Source: Pseudomonadota bacterium
Lineage (GTDB): Bacteria; Pseudomonadota; Alphaproteobacteria; Rhizobiales; Devosiaceae
Assembly: GCA_023433985.1 (NCBI GenBank)
Contig: JAEYTN010000028.1
Coordinates: forward strand, 1-17,676
Direction: 5' to 3'
Length of the DNA stretch: 17,676 bases
This document shows, piece after piece, positions 1 to 6,957 of the stretch. Made by a program: the position numbers and the translations under genes. The notes under the pieces were generated by a model. It was not told where the DNA came from. It saw only the letters and a program-made list of their open reading frames with translations, and made no database searches. Numbering within the stretch: the first letter of the stretch is position 1; every line of letters starts with the position of its first letter.

Positions 1-569
1 CTGTAGAGCACGCCGTCATCGGCGATGGCGCTGACGCCGAGGAACAGCTGATCGAACCAGAGCGCGTCGAGCATGGTCTCGGCCTCGGGACCGACCAGCG
101 AGACGTTCTCGCTGCGCAACGTTCCGCCGATCACCGTGACGCTGAGATTGGGCACGTTGAGGAATTCCTGCGCCACCGTCAGGCCGTTGGTGAAGATGCG
201 CAGCGGCAGCGGGTTGAGCCGGATCAGCCGGGCGAGCTGCAGCACCGTGGTGCCGGCATCGAGGAAGATGGTGGCATGCGGCACGAGCGCCGCGTAGGCC
301 GCCCGCGCAATGGCGCGCTTGGCGACGAGGTGGCGCTTGGCGCGCTCCTGGAACGCGACTTCGACCGACGAGCCCTCGGCGATGCGGGCGCCGCCATGCA
401 CTCGGTCGATGGCGCCGGCGCGCTCCAGCACCTGCAGGTCGCGCCGGATGGTGGCCAGCGAGGCGCCAACCGCATCGGCCAGCGCCTGCACCGTGGAGAA
501 GCCATGGGCGTACAGATGCCCGCGGATGGCATCCAGCCGCTCGACCTTAAGCCCTTCGCCCTGCGTCAT
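1..569 (-). CDS. DeoR-family sugar-responsive transcriptional regulator (3' end beyond window)
   Basis: Reading the minus strand from the ATG at 569-567 gives 189 codons with no stop before the window edge, so the C-terminus is missing. Residues about 7-60 form the DeoR N-terminal winged helix-turn-helix, with the family hallmark TIRRDLQVLERAGAIDRVHG at 40-59. The DeoRC sensor domain follows, with FLDAGTT (102-108), TNGL (127-130), GGTLR (148-152) and the conserved aromatic/LG segment FDQLFLG (172-178). Family members usually repress sugar catabolic genes and are released by a phosphorylated sugar. A purine-rich AGGGGA lies about 5 bases before the ATG and supports this start. The gene lies 105 bases downstream of melA on the same strand and has its own candidate operator (636-655). 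Its target, possibly genes beyond the left edge, cannot be seen. Confidence 0.9.
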   Translation of the reverse strand, partial: MTQGEGLKVERLDAIRGHLYAHGFSTVQALADAVGASLATIRRDLQVLERAGAIDRVHGGARIAEGSSVEVAFQERAKRHLVAKRAIARAAYAALVPHATIFLDAGTTVLQLARLIRLNPLPLRIFTNGLTVAQEFLNVPNLSVTVIGGTLRSENVSLVGPEAETMLDALWFDQLFLGVSAIADDGVLY

Positions 570-633
570 CGATCCCCTCGCCTGCGCGCTAAAACGAGCC
601 CTTGCGCGCAGACTTGATCCGAGATCGATCAGA

Positions 634-655
634 AGTCAATCACAATCGTGATTGA
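634..655 (-). promoter_or_regulatory. Inverted-repeat operator candidate overlapping a -35-like box upstream of the DeoR gene
   Basis: TCAATCAC (636-643) and GTGATTGA (648-655) are exact reverse complements separated by AATC: a dyad with 8-base arms, 67 bases before the DeoR start. On the minus strand its distal arm runs into TTGACT (639-634), a good -35 match. Only a weak -10 (TCAAGT, 617-612) follows at 16 bases. A repressor bound here would cover the -35, which suits autoregulation by DeoR, but this is inference. No T-run follows, so it is a poor terminator for melA. The rest of 570-674 shows only the ribosome binding site. Confidence 0.5.
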
Positions 656-674
656 ATGTGACGCAATGCCCGGC

Positions 675-1991
675 TTAGCTGTAGGCCGGAAGGAGCGAGC
701 CATGCGCCTCGATCAGATCGTCGACGAGGTGCCAGATCTGGTCCGGCGACAGCTCGGCCGCCGTATGCGGATCCATCAGCGCCGCCTGGTAGATGTAGTC
801 GCGCTTGCGCGTCATCGCCGCCGCCACGGTGAGCTCCTGCACCGACACGCTCGACCGGATCACCGCGCCCAGCTGCGGTGGCACGCGGCCGACCTTGATC
901 GGCTGGATGCCGTTGCGATCGACATGGCACGGCACTTCGACCACGCATTCGGCCGGCAGGTTGGCGATAAGTCCCTCGTTGGGCACGTTGCCATAGATCA
1001 GGGCCGGCTTGCCAGTGGTGGCGGCGTGGATGATGCCGGCGGCGTATTCGTTGGAGCGCTCGACCTCGATCGGCTTTTCGCCTTCGAGCTCGCGGCGCAG
1101 CTGGTGCCAGTTCGAGATCTGGCGCTCGCAGCGGCTGATATATTCGTCGAGCGGGATGTTGAGCTGGTCGATCAGGTCGTTGCGGCCGTCCTTGATGTAC
1201 CAGGAGGTGTACTCGGAGAAGTGCTCGCTCGACTCGGTGACGAAATGGCCGAGCCGCTTCAGCACGTCGAAGCGGACGCGGTCGTCGGCCGGCACCTTGC
1301 CCTCGGCTTCGAGCGCCTTGAGACGCGGGTAAAGGTCCTCGCGGCGGCCGTCGGCGTGGCGCTTCTCGAACTTGAGGAAGAAGGCGACGTGGTTGATGCC
1401 GGCCGAGACGTAGTCGATGTCGGCGATGTTCTCGCCGAGCAGCCGGGCGAGGTGCTCGGAGGTGTGCTGCACGCTGTGGCAAAGGCCGACGGTGCGGATC
1501 TCGGGCGCCATCTCCTTGATCGCCCAGCAGTTGATCGCCATCGGGTTGACGTATTGCATCATCAGCGCGTTGGGGCAGACCTCCTCCATGTCGCGCACGA
1601 TCTGCTCGAGCACCGGGATGGTGCGAAGGCCGCGGAAGATGCCGCCGATGCCGAGCGTATCGGCGATGGTCTGGCGCAGGCCGTAGCGCTTGGGCACGTC
1701 GAAATCGGTGACGGTCGCCGGCTTGTAGCCGCCCACCTGCATCATCAGGATCACGAAATCGGCGCCGGTGAGGGCCTGGCGGCGGTCCAGCGTCGCTTCG
1801 ACCGTGACCTTGCCCTGCTGCGTCGCTTCGCCGATGCGGCGGGCGACGATCTCGGAGGTCGCGAGACGCTCGGGGTCGATGTCGTAGAGGCTGATGGCGA
1901 CGTCGCCGAGGCCGGGCGTCGACAGCACGTCGCCAAGGATGTTCTGGGCGAACACGGTGCTTCCCGCACCGACGAGGCAGATCTTGATCAT
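675..1991 (-). CDS. melA: Alpha-galactosidase, glycoside hydrolase family 4 (MelA-type)
   Basis: The 438-residue protein reads along its whole length like E. coli MelA, which cleaves melibiose and other alpha-galactosides in the cytoplasm using NAD+ and Mn2+. Visible hallmarks are the N-terminal Rossmann motif GAGS (8-11), QTIADTLGIGGI (107-118), the substrate-loop motif NPMA (149-152), the metal-binding cysteine in CHSVQ (C171), the metal-binding histidine in GINH (H201), TESSEHFSEYT, and the near-C-terminal MDPHTAA. Length is typical of the family. The start is supported by GGGAG about 6 bases upstream. It is transcribed divergently from a MelR-like regulator only 59 bases away, the arrangement found in E. 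coli, but no melB permease follows. The specificity call rests on recalled similarity to MelA; the related GH4 glucosidases and glucuronidases fit less well. Confidence 0.92.
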   Translation of the reverse strand: MIKICLVGAGSTVFAQNILGDVLSTPGLGDVAISLYDIDPERLATSEIVARRIGEATQQGKVTVEATLDRRQALTGADFVILMMQVGGYKPATVTDFDVPKRYGLRQTIADTLGIGGIFRGLRTIPVLEQIVRDMEEVCPNALMMQYVNPMAINCWAIKEMAPEIRTVGLCHSVQHTSEHLARLLGENIADIDYVSAGINHVAFFLKFEKRHADGRREDLYPRLKALEAEGKVPADDRVRFDVLKRLGHFVTESSEHFSEYTSWYIKDGRNDLIDQLNIPLDEYISRCERQISNWHQLRRELEGEKPIEVERSNEYAAGIIHAATTGKPALIYGNVPNEGLIANLPAECVVEVPCHVDRNGIQPIKVGRVPPQLGAVIRSSVSVQELTVAAAMTRKRDYIYQAALMDPHTAAELSPDQIWHLVDDLIEAHGSLLPAYS

Positions 1992-2050
1992 GGTGGACTC
2001 CCAATGGTTGGTGCTTGCATAGCGCCACCGATCCGGGATTTCCTCCGGCC
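1992..2050. promoter_or_regulatory. Divergent melA / AraC-regulator control region
   Basis: The 59 bases between the two divergent start codons must hold both 5' leaders and probably the regulator's binding sites. The melA side has GGGAG before its ATG and a TATGCA hexamer (minus strand) that could act as a -10. No good -35 or clear repeated half-site is visible, so promoters may extend into the coding ends, as is common for AraC-activated genes. Confidence 0.45.
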
Positions 2051-2896
2051 ATGAACGAGATTTCTCCCATATCCGCGCCGGAAGAGCCGGGATCGCTGCT
2101 GGATGGGCGGTTTTTCATCGAACGGCACATCGCCGACTCGATGGGCGCGGCGCACTGGCACAGCCACCTCGAGCTGAACCTGCTCGAAAGCGGCTCCATG
2201 ACCTATCTGTTCAACGGCCGGCGCGAGCGCGTGGAGGCGGGGCGGCTGGTGCTGTTCTGGGCCGCCATCCCCCACCGGACGGTGGAAGTGGCGCCGGGCT
2301 CGCCGCTAATCTGCGCCTATGTGCCGCTCGCCGAATTCCTGGCGCAGCCGCTCGATGCGGGTTTCAAGCGCGCGCTGATGGGGGGGCAACTGCTGACCGC
2401 GGCGGTGCCGGACGAAGTCGACGTGGCGGTGGCGCGGCGCTGGCTCGCCGACTGGGACGGCGGCGACGCGCGGCACCGGCAACTGGTGGCGGACGAGCTG
2501 ATGCTGCGGGTGCGGCGCTTCTCGCTCGCGGCAGAGGTGGAGGTGGCGGGGCGCGGCGCGGGCGTTCGCCAGCCCACCGAGCGGGTGGAGGCACTGATCG
2601 AGCTGGTGCACGGGCACTTCGGCGAGCCGCTGAGCCTGGCGCGGCTGGGGCAGCTTGCCGGCATCCACCCGAGCACGGCGGAGACGGCGTTCCGACGCGT
2701 GCTTGGGATTTCGGTGAACGAGTACCTCTTGCGCTACCGGCTGGCGCAGGCGCTGCACCGGCTGGCCGACAGCGACGAGGCGATCCTCGATATCGCCTTT
2801 GCCTGCGGCTTCGGTTCGGCAAGCCGGTTCTACGGCGTGTTCAAGGAGCGCACCGGCACGACGCCGCGGCAGTTCCGCGAGCGCATGCGGGGGTAA
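2051..2896 (+). CDS. AraC-family transcriptional regulator, MelR-like
   Basis: From the ATG at 2051 the protein has 281 residues. The N-terminal half is a cupin-type sensor, including HWHSHLELN (35-43) and a block reading LVLFWAAIPHR (67-77). Both closely resemble, from memory, the matching region of E. coli MelR (HWHGQVEVN, ITLFWACTPHQ). The C-terminal third holds two AraC helix-turn-helix motifs: EPLSLARLGQLAGIHPSTA (192-210) and ILDIAFACGFGSASRFYGVF (245-264, again MelR-like). It probably activates the divergent melA in response to an alpha-galactoside. The start is uncertain: an in-frame TTG at 2015 would add 12 residues, and neither start has a convincing ribosome binding site. The stop TAA shares its last base with the ATG of the downstream kinase, so the two are very likely co-transcribed and translationally coupled. 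Confidence 0.88.
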   Translation: MNEISPISAPEEPGSLLDGRFFIERHIADSMGAAHWHSHLELNLLESGSMTYLFNGRRERVEAGRLVLFWAAIPHRTVEVAPGSPLICAYVPLAEFLAQPLDAGFKRALMGGQLLTAAVPDEVDVAVARRWLADWDGGDARHRQLVADELMLRVRRFSLAAEVEVAGRGAGVRQPTERVEALIELVHGHFGEPLSLARLGQLAGIHPSTAETAFRRVLGISVNEYLLRYRLAQALHRLADSDEAILDIAFACGFGSASRFYGVFKERTGTTPRQFRERMRG

Positions 2897-3837
2897 TGGA
2901 GATGAGCGTGAAGCCGATCGTGACGGTGGGCGAAATCCTGGTGGAGATCATGGCGGTGCGGCCGGGAGAAGGGTTCCGCGAGCCGATCGAGCTGGTGGGG
3001 CCGTTTCCATCGGGGGCGCCGGCGATCTTCATCGACCAGGTGGGACGCCTCGGGCTGCCGGCGGCCATGGTCGGGGCAGTAGGGGACGACGATTTCGGCG
3101 CGCTGAACCTCGAGCGGCTGCGGCGCGACGGGGTGGACGTGTCGGCGGTGGCGGTGCATCCGGGCGCGGCTACCGGCAGCGCCTTCGTCCGCTATCGTTC
3201 GGATGGCGGGCGGGACTTCGTCTTCAACCTGCGTGACAGCGCCAATCGGCATATCCGGCTCGAGGCGGCGGCGCAGGCGGTGATCGCGCGGGCGGGGCAC
3301 CTGCATGTCGTCGGCTCCTCGCTCGGGGCGGAACCGGTGGCGGCGGTTGTCCTGGAGGCGATCGAACTGGTGAAGCGGGGCGGTGGGACGGTGTCGTTCG
3401 ACCCCAACATCCGCAAGGAGATGCTGGAGGCGCCGGGGCTGCGCGAAGCGATGGCGCGGGTGCTCGCAGCGACCGACCTGTTCCTGCCGAGCGGCGACGA
3501 GCTGAGGCTGTTCTCGGATGCGGCCGATCCGGTGCGCGACCTGCTGGGGCGGGGGATTGGTGCGGTGGTGCACAAGCTGGGCGCGGCCGGTGCGCGCTAC
3601 GTCGACGGGGCTGCGGAGGTGGTGCAGCCGGCGTTTGCGGTCACCGAGGTGGATCCGACCGGGGCGGGGGACATTTTCGGTGCGACCTTCGTAGCCGGGT
3701 GGAAGCGCGGGCTCCCTGCCGGGGAGAACCTGCGCTTCGCCTGTGCGGCGGGCGCCCTGGCGGTGACCCGCAAGGGGCCGATGGAAGGCGCATCGAGCTA
3801 CGCCGAGCTCGAGCGCTTCCTTGCTTTATCGGGCTAG
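2896..3837 (+). CDS. PfkB-family carbohydrate kinase
   Basis: The 313-residue protein is a ribokinase/PfkB-type sugar kinase of normal length. It has VGEILVEI near the N-terminus (11-18), the Gly-rich segment around GAPAIFIDQVGRLG (40-53), GAVGDDDFG (60-68), FDPNIR (168-173), and the C-terminal PfkB signature DPTGAGD (253-259), whose last Asp (D259) is the expected catalytic base next to the anion hole. It transfers the gamma-phosphate of ATP to a sugar or sugar acid. Relatives include 2-keto-3-deoxygluconate, tagatose and fructose kinases, and the sequence alone does not say which. The ATG at 2896 overlaps the regulator stop by one base; a second ATG at 2902 is a possible start. Its context suggests a role in alpha-galactoside or galactose-derived sugar use. 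The gene ends tail to tail with a permease. Confidence 0.87.
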   Translation: MEMSVKPIVTVGEILVEIMAVRPGEGFREPIELVGPFPSGAPAIFIDQVGRLGLPAAMVGAVGDDDFGALNLERLRRDGVDVSAVAVHPGAATGSAFVRYRSDGGRDFVFNLRDSANRHIRLEAAAQAVIARAGHLHVVGSSLGAEPVAAVVLEAIELVKRGGGTVSFDPNIRKEMLEAPGLREAMARVLAATDLFLPSGDELRLFSDAADPVRDLLGRGIGAVVHKLGAAGARYVDGAAEVVQPAFAVTEVDPTGAGDIFGATFVAGWKRGLPAGENLRFACAAGALAVTRKGPMEGASSYAELERFLALSG

Positions 3838-3850
3838 CCCTTCGAGCCCG
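3830..3850. other. Shared stop palindrome and short hairpin between convergent genes
   Basis: The kinase stop (TAG, 3835-3837) and the permease stop (TAG on the minus strand, 3836-3834) lie in the same CTAG, centred in the perfect 10-base palindrome GGGCTAGCCC (3831-3840). An alternative stem pairs CGGGCT (3830-3835) with AGCCCG (3845-3850) across a 9-base loop. No T-run follows on either strand, so termination here is only a possibility. Confidence 0.5.
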
Positions 3851-4661
3851 TGGTGGCGATGCCCTGGATCAACTGCTTCTGGAAGATGATGAAGCCGATG
3901 ATCAGCGGCAGGCTGGCCATCAGGGAGCCGGCCATCAGCACCGGGTAGTTGGTGAGGTGCTCGCCGCGCAGGTTGGCGAGGCCGGCCGACAGCGGCATCT
4001 TCTCGGGATCGGTGTTGACCACCAGGGGCCAGAGCAGGTCGTTCCACGACCAGATCGCGACGAGCAGGCCGAGCGCCAGCATGCCCGGGGCCGCGAGCGG
4101 CAGCATGATCCGCCAATAGATCTGCCACACATTGGCGCCGTCGAGCCGGGCCGCTTCCTCGAGCTCGGGCGGCAGCTGCATGAAGAACTGCCGCATCAGG
4201 AAGGTGCCGAAGGCGCTGAACATGCCGGGCAGGAACAGCGCCGGGATGGAGTTCAACAGGCCCCAGTTCTGCATCAGCTGGTACTGCGGGATGAGGAACA
4301 TCTGGCCCGGCACCATCATCACGGCGAGGAACAGCATGAAGATGAGGTTCCGCCCCGGGAAGCGCAGCCGGGCGAAGGCGTAGCCCGCGAGCGAGCAGAA
4401 GATCACCTGCCCGGCGGTGCGCGCGATCGTCATGATCACCGTGTTGCCGAACAGGTGGCCGAACGGCAGGCTGATGAAGACCTTCTCGAAATTGTCGAAG
4501 TTGAACTGCGCCGGGATCAGCACCGGCGGCACCTGGATGGATTCGGCGAACGTCTTGAAGGCGGTGAGCACCTCCCAGACGAACGGGCCGACCATCACCA
4601 GCGCCCCCAGCGACAGGAACAGGTGCGGCAGGACGTTACTTTCACCCTTGATCTTAGCCAT
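3834..4661 (-). CDS. Carbohydrate ABC transporter permease, CUT1 family (MalG-type)
   Basis: This 275-residue inner-membrane protein has about six hydrophobic segments. The cytoplasmic EAA loop of binding-protein-dependent permeases is clear at about 169-188 (EAARLDGANVWQIYWRIMLP); it docks onto the ATPase. The C-terminal end around LPLIIGFIIFQKQLIQG is typical of MalG/UgpE-type proteins, and the length fits the MalG-like partner. The ATG overlaps the end of the upstream permease gene by 8 bases (4654-4661), indicating translational coupling. It is the last gene of the five-gene operon, with no ATPase gene after it. The transported substrate cannot be deduced from the permease. Confidence 0.92.
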   Translation of the reverse strand: MAKIKGESNVLPHLFLSLGALVMVGPFVWEVLTAFKTFAESIQVPPVLIPAQFNFDNFEKVFISLPFGHLFGNTVIMTIARTAGQVIFCSLAGYAFARLRFPGRNLIFMLFLAVMMVPGQMFLIPQYQLMQNWGLLNSIPALFLPGMFSAFGTFLMRQFFMQLPPELEEAARLDGANVWQIYWRIMLPLAAPGMLALGLLVAIWSWNDLLWPLVVNTDPEKMPLSAGLANLRGEHLTNYPVLMAGSLMASLPLIIGFIIFQKQLIQGIATTGSKG

Positions 4662-5622
4662 AGTGCACCCACCGCCGCTGGAGCCGGAACTGGATGGCCG
4701 TGAGCACCAGGATCACGATCATCAGGAGGAAGGCGATCGCCGCGGCATAGCCGCCATTGTGCTGGACGAAGCCCTTTTCGAAGAACAGGTAGACCACGGT
4801 CTGCGCCTTGGGCAGCGCCGGGTTGGTGACGCTCACCATCAGGTAGATGAGGTCGAACGCCTGGAGCGCGTTGATCACGGTGATCACGCACACGAAGAAG
4901 ATCGAGGGGGTGAGGAGCGGGATGGTGACCGAGAAGAACTGCCGGATGCCGCCGGCGCCGTCGATCCTGGCCGCCTCGTAGTATTCCTGCGGAATGGTCT
5001 GCATGCCGGCGAGCAGAATGACCATGTTGTAGCCCAGCGAACTCCAGATCGCGACGATGCCCACCGCGTAGATCACGGTGTTGGGATCGGCGAGCCAGTA
5101 GGGGCCCTGGATGCCGACGAGGCTGAGCAGCCAGTTCACGAGCCCGTAGTCGCCCGAGTAGAGCAGCTTCCACATCAGCGCCACGGCCGAGGGCAGCGTC
5201 ACCACCGGCAGGAAATAGAGCGTGCGGTAGAAGCCGAGGAACTTCATGCCGGGCCGGTTCAGCAGCGCCGCCACGAGGATCGCGAGCGGCACGCTGAGCA
5301 GCGAGAGCAGGGTGTAGATGACGGTGTTGATCGACGACTGCAGCAGCTCGGCGTCGTTCATCACCGTCTGGTAGTTCTTGAGCCCGCTCCACTTGTGGCC
5401 GCCGAAGGCGCCCCAGGTGGTGAACGAGTAGTAGAAGGTCTCGAAGATCGGCCAGAGCGAGAAGACGCCCAGGCCGATCGTCGTGGGCAGGATGAACAGG
5501 AACGCCCAGCCCATTTCTGCGCGCCGCGCCCGGCTTATCGAGCTGCGGCGTGGCTTGCTTGTGGCGACCGGTCCCGCCGCACTGTTGAGTTCCGCCTGTG
5601 GGGAGACTTCGGTCATTGCCAT
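4654..5622 (-). CDS. Carbohydrate ABC transporter permease, CUT1 family (MalF/UgpA-type)
   Basis: The 322-residue protein begins with a basic cytoplasmic tail of about 36 residues, then the typical first membrane segment (GWAFLFILPTTIGLGVFSLW, about 38-57) and five further hydrophobic segments. The EAA loop is at about 216-237 (EAARIDGAGGIRQFFSVTIP). It forms a heterodimeric channel with the downstream MalG-type permease. The gene begins 4 bases after the binding-protein stop. An ATG six bases further in (5616) is a plausible alternative start, because AAGGG lies about 7 bases before it but only 1 base before the ATG at 5622. Membership of CUT1 (oligosaccharides, glycerol phosphate, polyols) is secure; the substrate is not known. 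Confidence 0.92.
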   Translation of the reverse strand: MAMTEVSPQAELNSAAGPVATSKPRRSSISRARRAEMGWAFLFILPTTIGLGVFSLWPIFETFYYSFTTWGAFGGHKWSGLKNYQTVMNDAELLQSSINTVIYTLLSLLSVPLAILVAALLNRPGMKFLGFYRTLYFLPVVTLPSAVALMWKLLYSGDYGLVNWLLSLVGIQGPYWLADPNTVIYAVGIVAIWSSLGYNMVILLAGMQTIPQEYYEAARIDGAGGIRQFFSVTIPLLTPSIFFVCVITVINALQAFDLIYLMVSVTNPALPKAQTVVYLFFEKGFVQHNGGYAAAIAFLLMIVILVLTAIQFRLQRRWVHYG

Positions 5623-5626
5623 GCCC

Positions 5627-6892
5627 TTACTCGGCGGCCAGGGCTTCGTTCATCTGCTGGGCGACGCGTGCGGTGACGGCTTCCACCGTCTCTTCGCCCG
5701 TCCAGACCTTGGCGAACTCGGTCCGGGCGTTGCGGCGCCAGGCCGGAGTGTTCTCCGAGACCGGGAACGGCATGGCTTCAGGGAGCTGGTCGATCAACGC
5801 CTGCGCATTCATCCACGAGAGCGCGTTCACGTAGTTGGTCGCCTCGCCGACATAGGCCGGGATCACGGTGCCGGTGGTCGACTGGATCTCGTTGGCGCGC
5901 TTCGAGCCGAGGAAGCTGACGAACTGCCAGGCCTCGTCCGGATGCTTGGTGCCGGCGTAGATCGAGTTGGCGAGGCCGTTCGAGTAGAACTTGCCGCCGG
6001 CCGGACCCTTGGGCAGCGGGGCGACGTCGGTGAAGGCCTTGGCCGCCGGCACGTCGGCGATCGCCACCGGGTCCCACGAGCCGCCATAGTACATGGCCAC
6101 CTTGCCCGAGGTGAACATGGCGAGCGCATCGGTATCGGTCAGCTGCTGCAGGGTGGGCGAGACCTTGTACTTGTTGACGAGGTCAACCCAGTACTGGATG
6201 CCGGCAATGGCTTCCGGCTTGTCGTAGCCCGAGCTCTTGCCGTCCTCGCTGATGACGTAGCCGCCGGCCTGCGGGATGGTGAGGTACCAGCCCATCTCGT
6301 CGACTTCGGGAGCCGCGATGCCGTAGACGCCCTTGCTGGTGTCGGTCAGCTTCTGGGCCGCATCGATCACGGTGTCCCAGGTCCAGGTCGCATCCGGGAA
6401 CGGCACGCCGGCAGCGGTGAACAGGTCCTTGTTGTAAAACAGGCCGAAGGCGTTGACGTCCTTGGGCAGGCCGTACTGCACGCCGTCGTACTTGTAGCCC
6501 TCGGCCATGGCCGGCACGTAGCTGGCCATGTCGATGCCCTCGGCGGCGATCTTCTCGTCGAGCGGCAGCAGGACGCCGTTGCTGGCATAGAGCTTGAAGT
6601 AGGCGAGCGTCATCCACATCACGTCCGGAGCGCTGCCGCCGGTGGCGGAGGTCTGGAGCTTGGTCCAGTAGTCGTCCCACGGGGTGACCTGGATCTTGAT
6701 GTCGATGTTGGGGTGGGTTTGCTTGAACTCGGCGATGATCTGCTCCATCGCGGGCACCTGCGCGGCGTCCCACAGCGCGTAGGAGAGCGTGACGTTCTCC
6801 TGCGCGAAGGCGTTGCCGGCCAGCATGGTGCTGCCCAGCGCGGCGAGTGCCAGCCCCTTGATCAGGCTGCGGCGGTTTCGGTTGGTCTGCAT
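5627..6892 (-). CDS. Extracellular sugar-binding protein of a CUT1 ABC transporter
   Basis: From the ATG at 6892 the precursor has 421 residues; AGAGGGAA lies just upstream, and the in-frame codons above it have no such support. The signal peptide has a basic NRNRRSLIKG start, a hydrophobic core and an AFA-QE cleavage site near residue 30. The paired arginines followed by S-L-I-K resemble a Tat signal. The mature part is a family 1 solute-binding protein: the early strand LSYALWDAAQ, PNIDIKIQ, SAPDVMWM, the YGLPKD segment, FYNKDLFTAAGV, FTSGKVAMYYGG and PDEAWQFVSFL, as in maltose- and sn-glycerol-3-phosphate-type binding proteins. It would deliver substrate in the periplasm to the two permeases encoded 4 bases downstream. 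The gene sits between the oxidoreductase and the permeases in one transcription direction, so its ligand is probably the substrate of those enzymes. Confidence 0.93.
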   Translation of the reverse strand: MQTNRNRRSLIKGLALAALGSTMLAGNAFAQENVTLSYALWDAAQVPAMEQIIAEFKQTHPNIDIKIQVTPWDDYWTKLQTSATGGSAPDVMWMTLAYFKLYASNGVLLPLDEKIAAEGIDMASYVPAMAEGYKYDGVQYGLPKDVNAFGLFYNKDLFTAAGVPFPDATWTWDTVIDAAQKLTDTSKGVYGIAAPEVDEMGWYLTIPQAGGYVISEDGKSSGYDKPEAIAGIQYWVDLVNKYKVSPTLQQLTDTDALAMFTSGKVAMYYGGSWDPVAIADVPAAKAFTDVAPLPKGPAGGKFYSNGLANSIYAGTKHPDEAWQFVSFLGSKRANEIQSTTGTVIPAYVGEATNYVNALSWMNAQALIDQLPEAMPFPVSENTPAWRRNARTEFAKVWTGEETVEAVTARVAQQMNEALAAE

Positions 6893-6929
6893 GATTTCCC
6901 TCTCATGATGGTCTTCGGCATGACGGCTC

Positions 6930-6948
6930 CCGCGCCCCTGACGCGCGG
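6930..6948 (-). other. GC-rich hairpin between oxidoreductase and binding-protein genes
   Basis: In the 65-base gap before the binding-protein start, CCGCGC and GCGCGG form an exact 6-base-pair stem with a 7-base loop. No T-run follows, so it is unlikely to be a strong terminator. Such stems upstream of binding-protein genes may act as RNA processing or stability elements; that role is inference. Confidence 0.35.
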
Positions 6949-6957
6949 CGCCGGATC

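Noticed and set aside
636..655. The inverted repeat as a transcription terminator for melA
   Set aside because: The stem is AT-rich, short-looped and not followed by a T-run; the operator reading fits better.
648..2054. Open frame of 468 codons on the plus strand opposite melA
   Set aside because: It is antisense to a clearly recognised enzyme, its translation resembles no family, and long antisense frames are expected in GC-rich DNA with third-position G/C bias.
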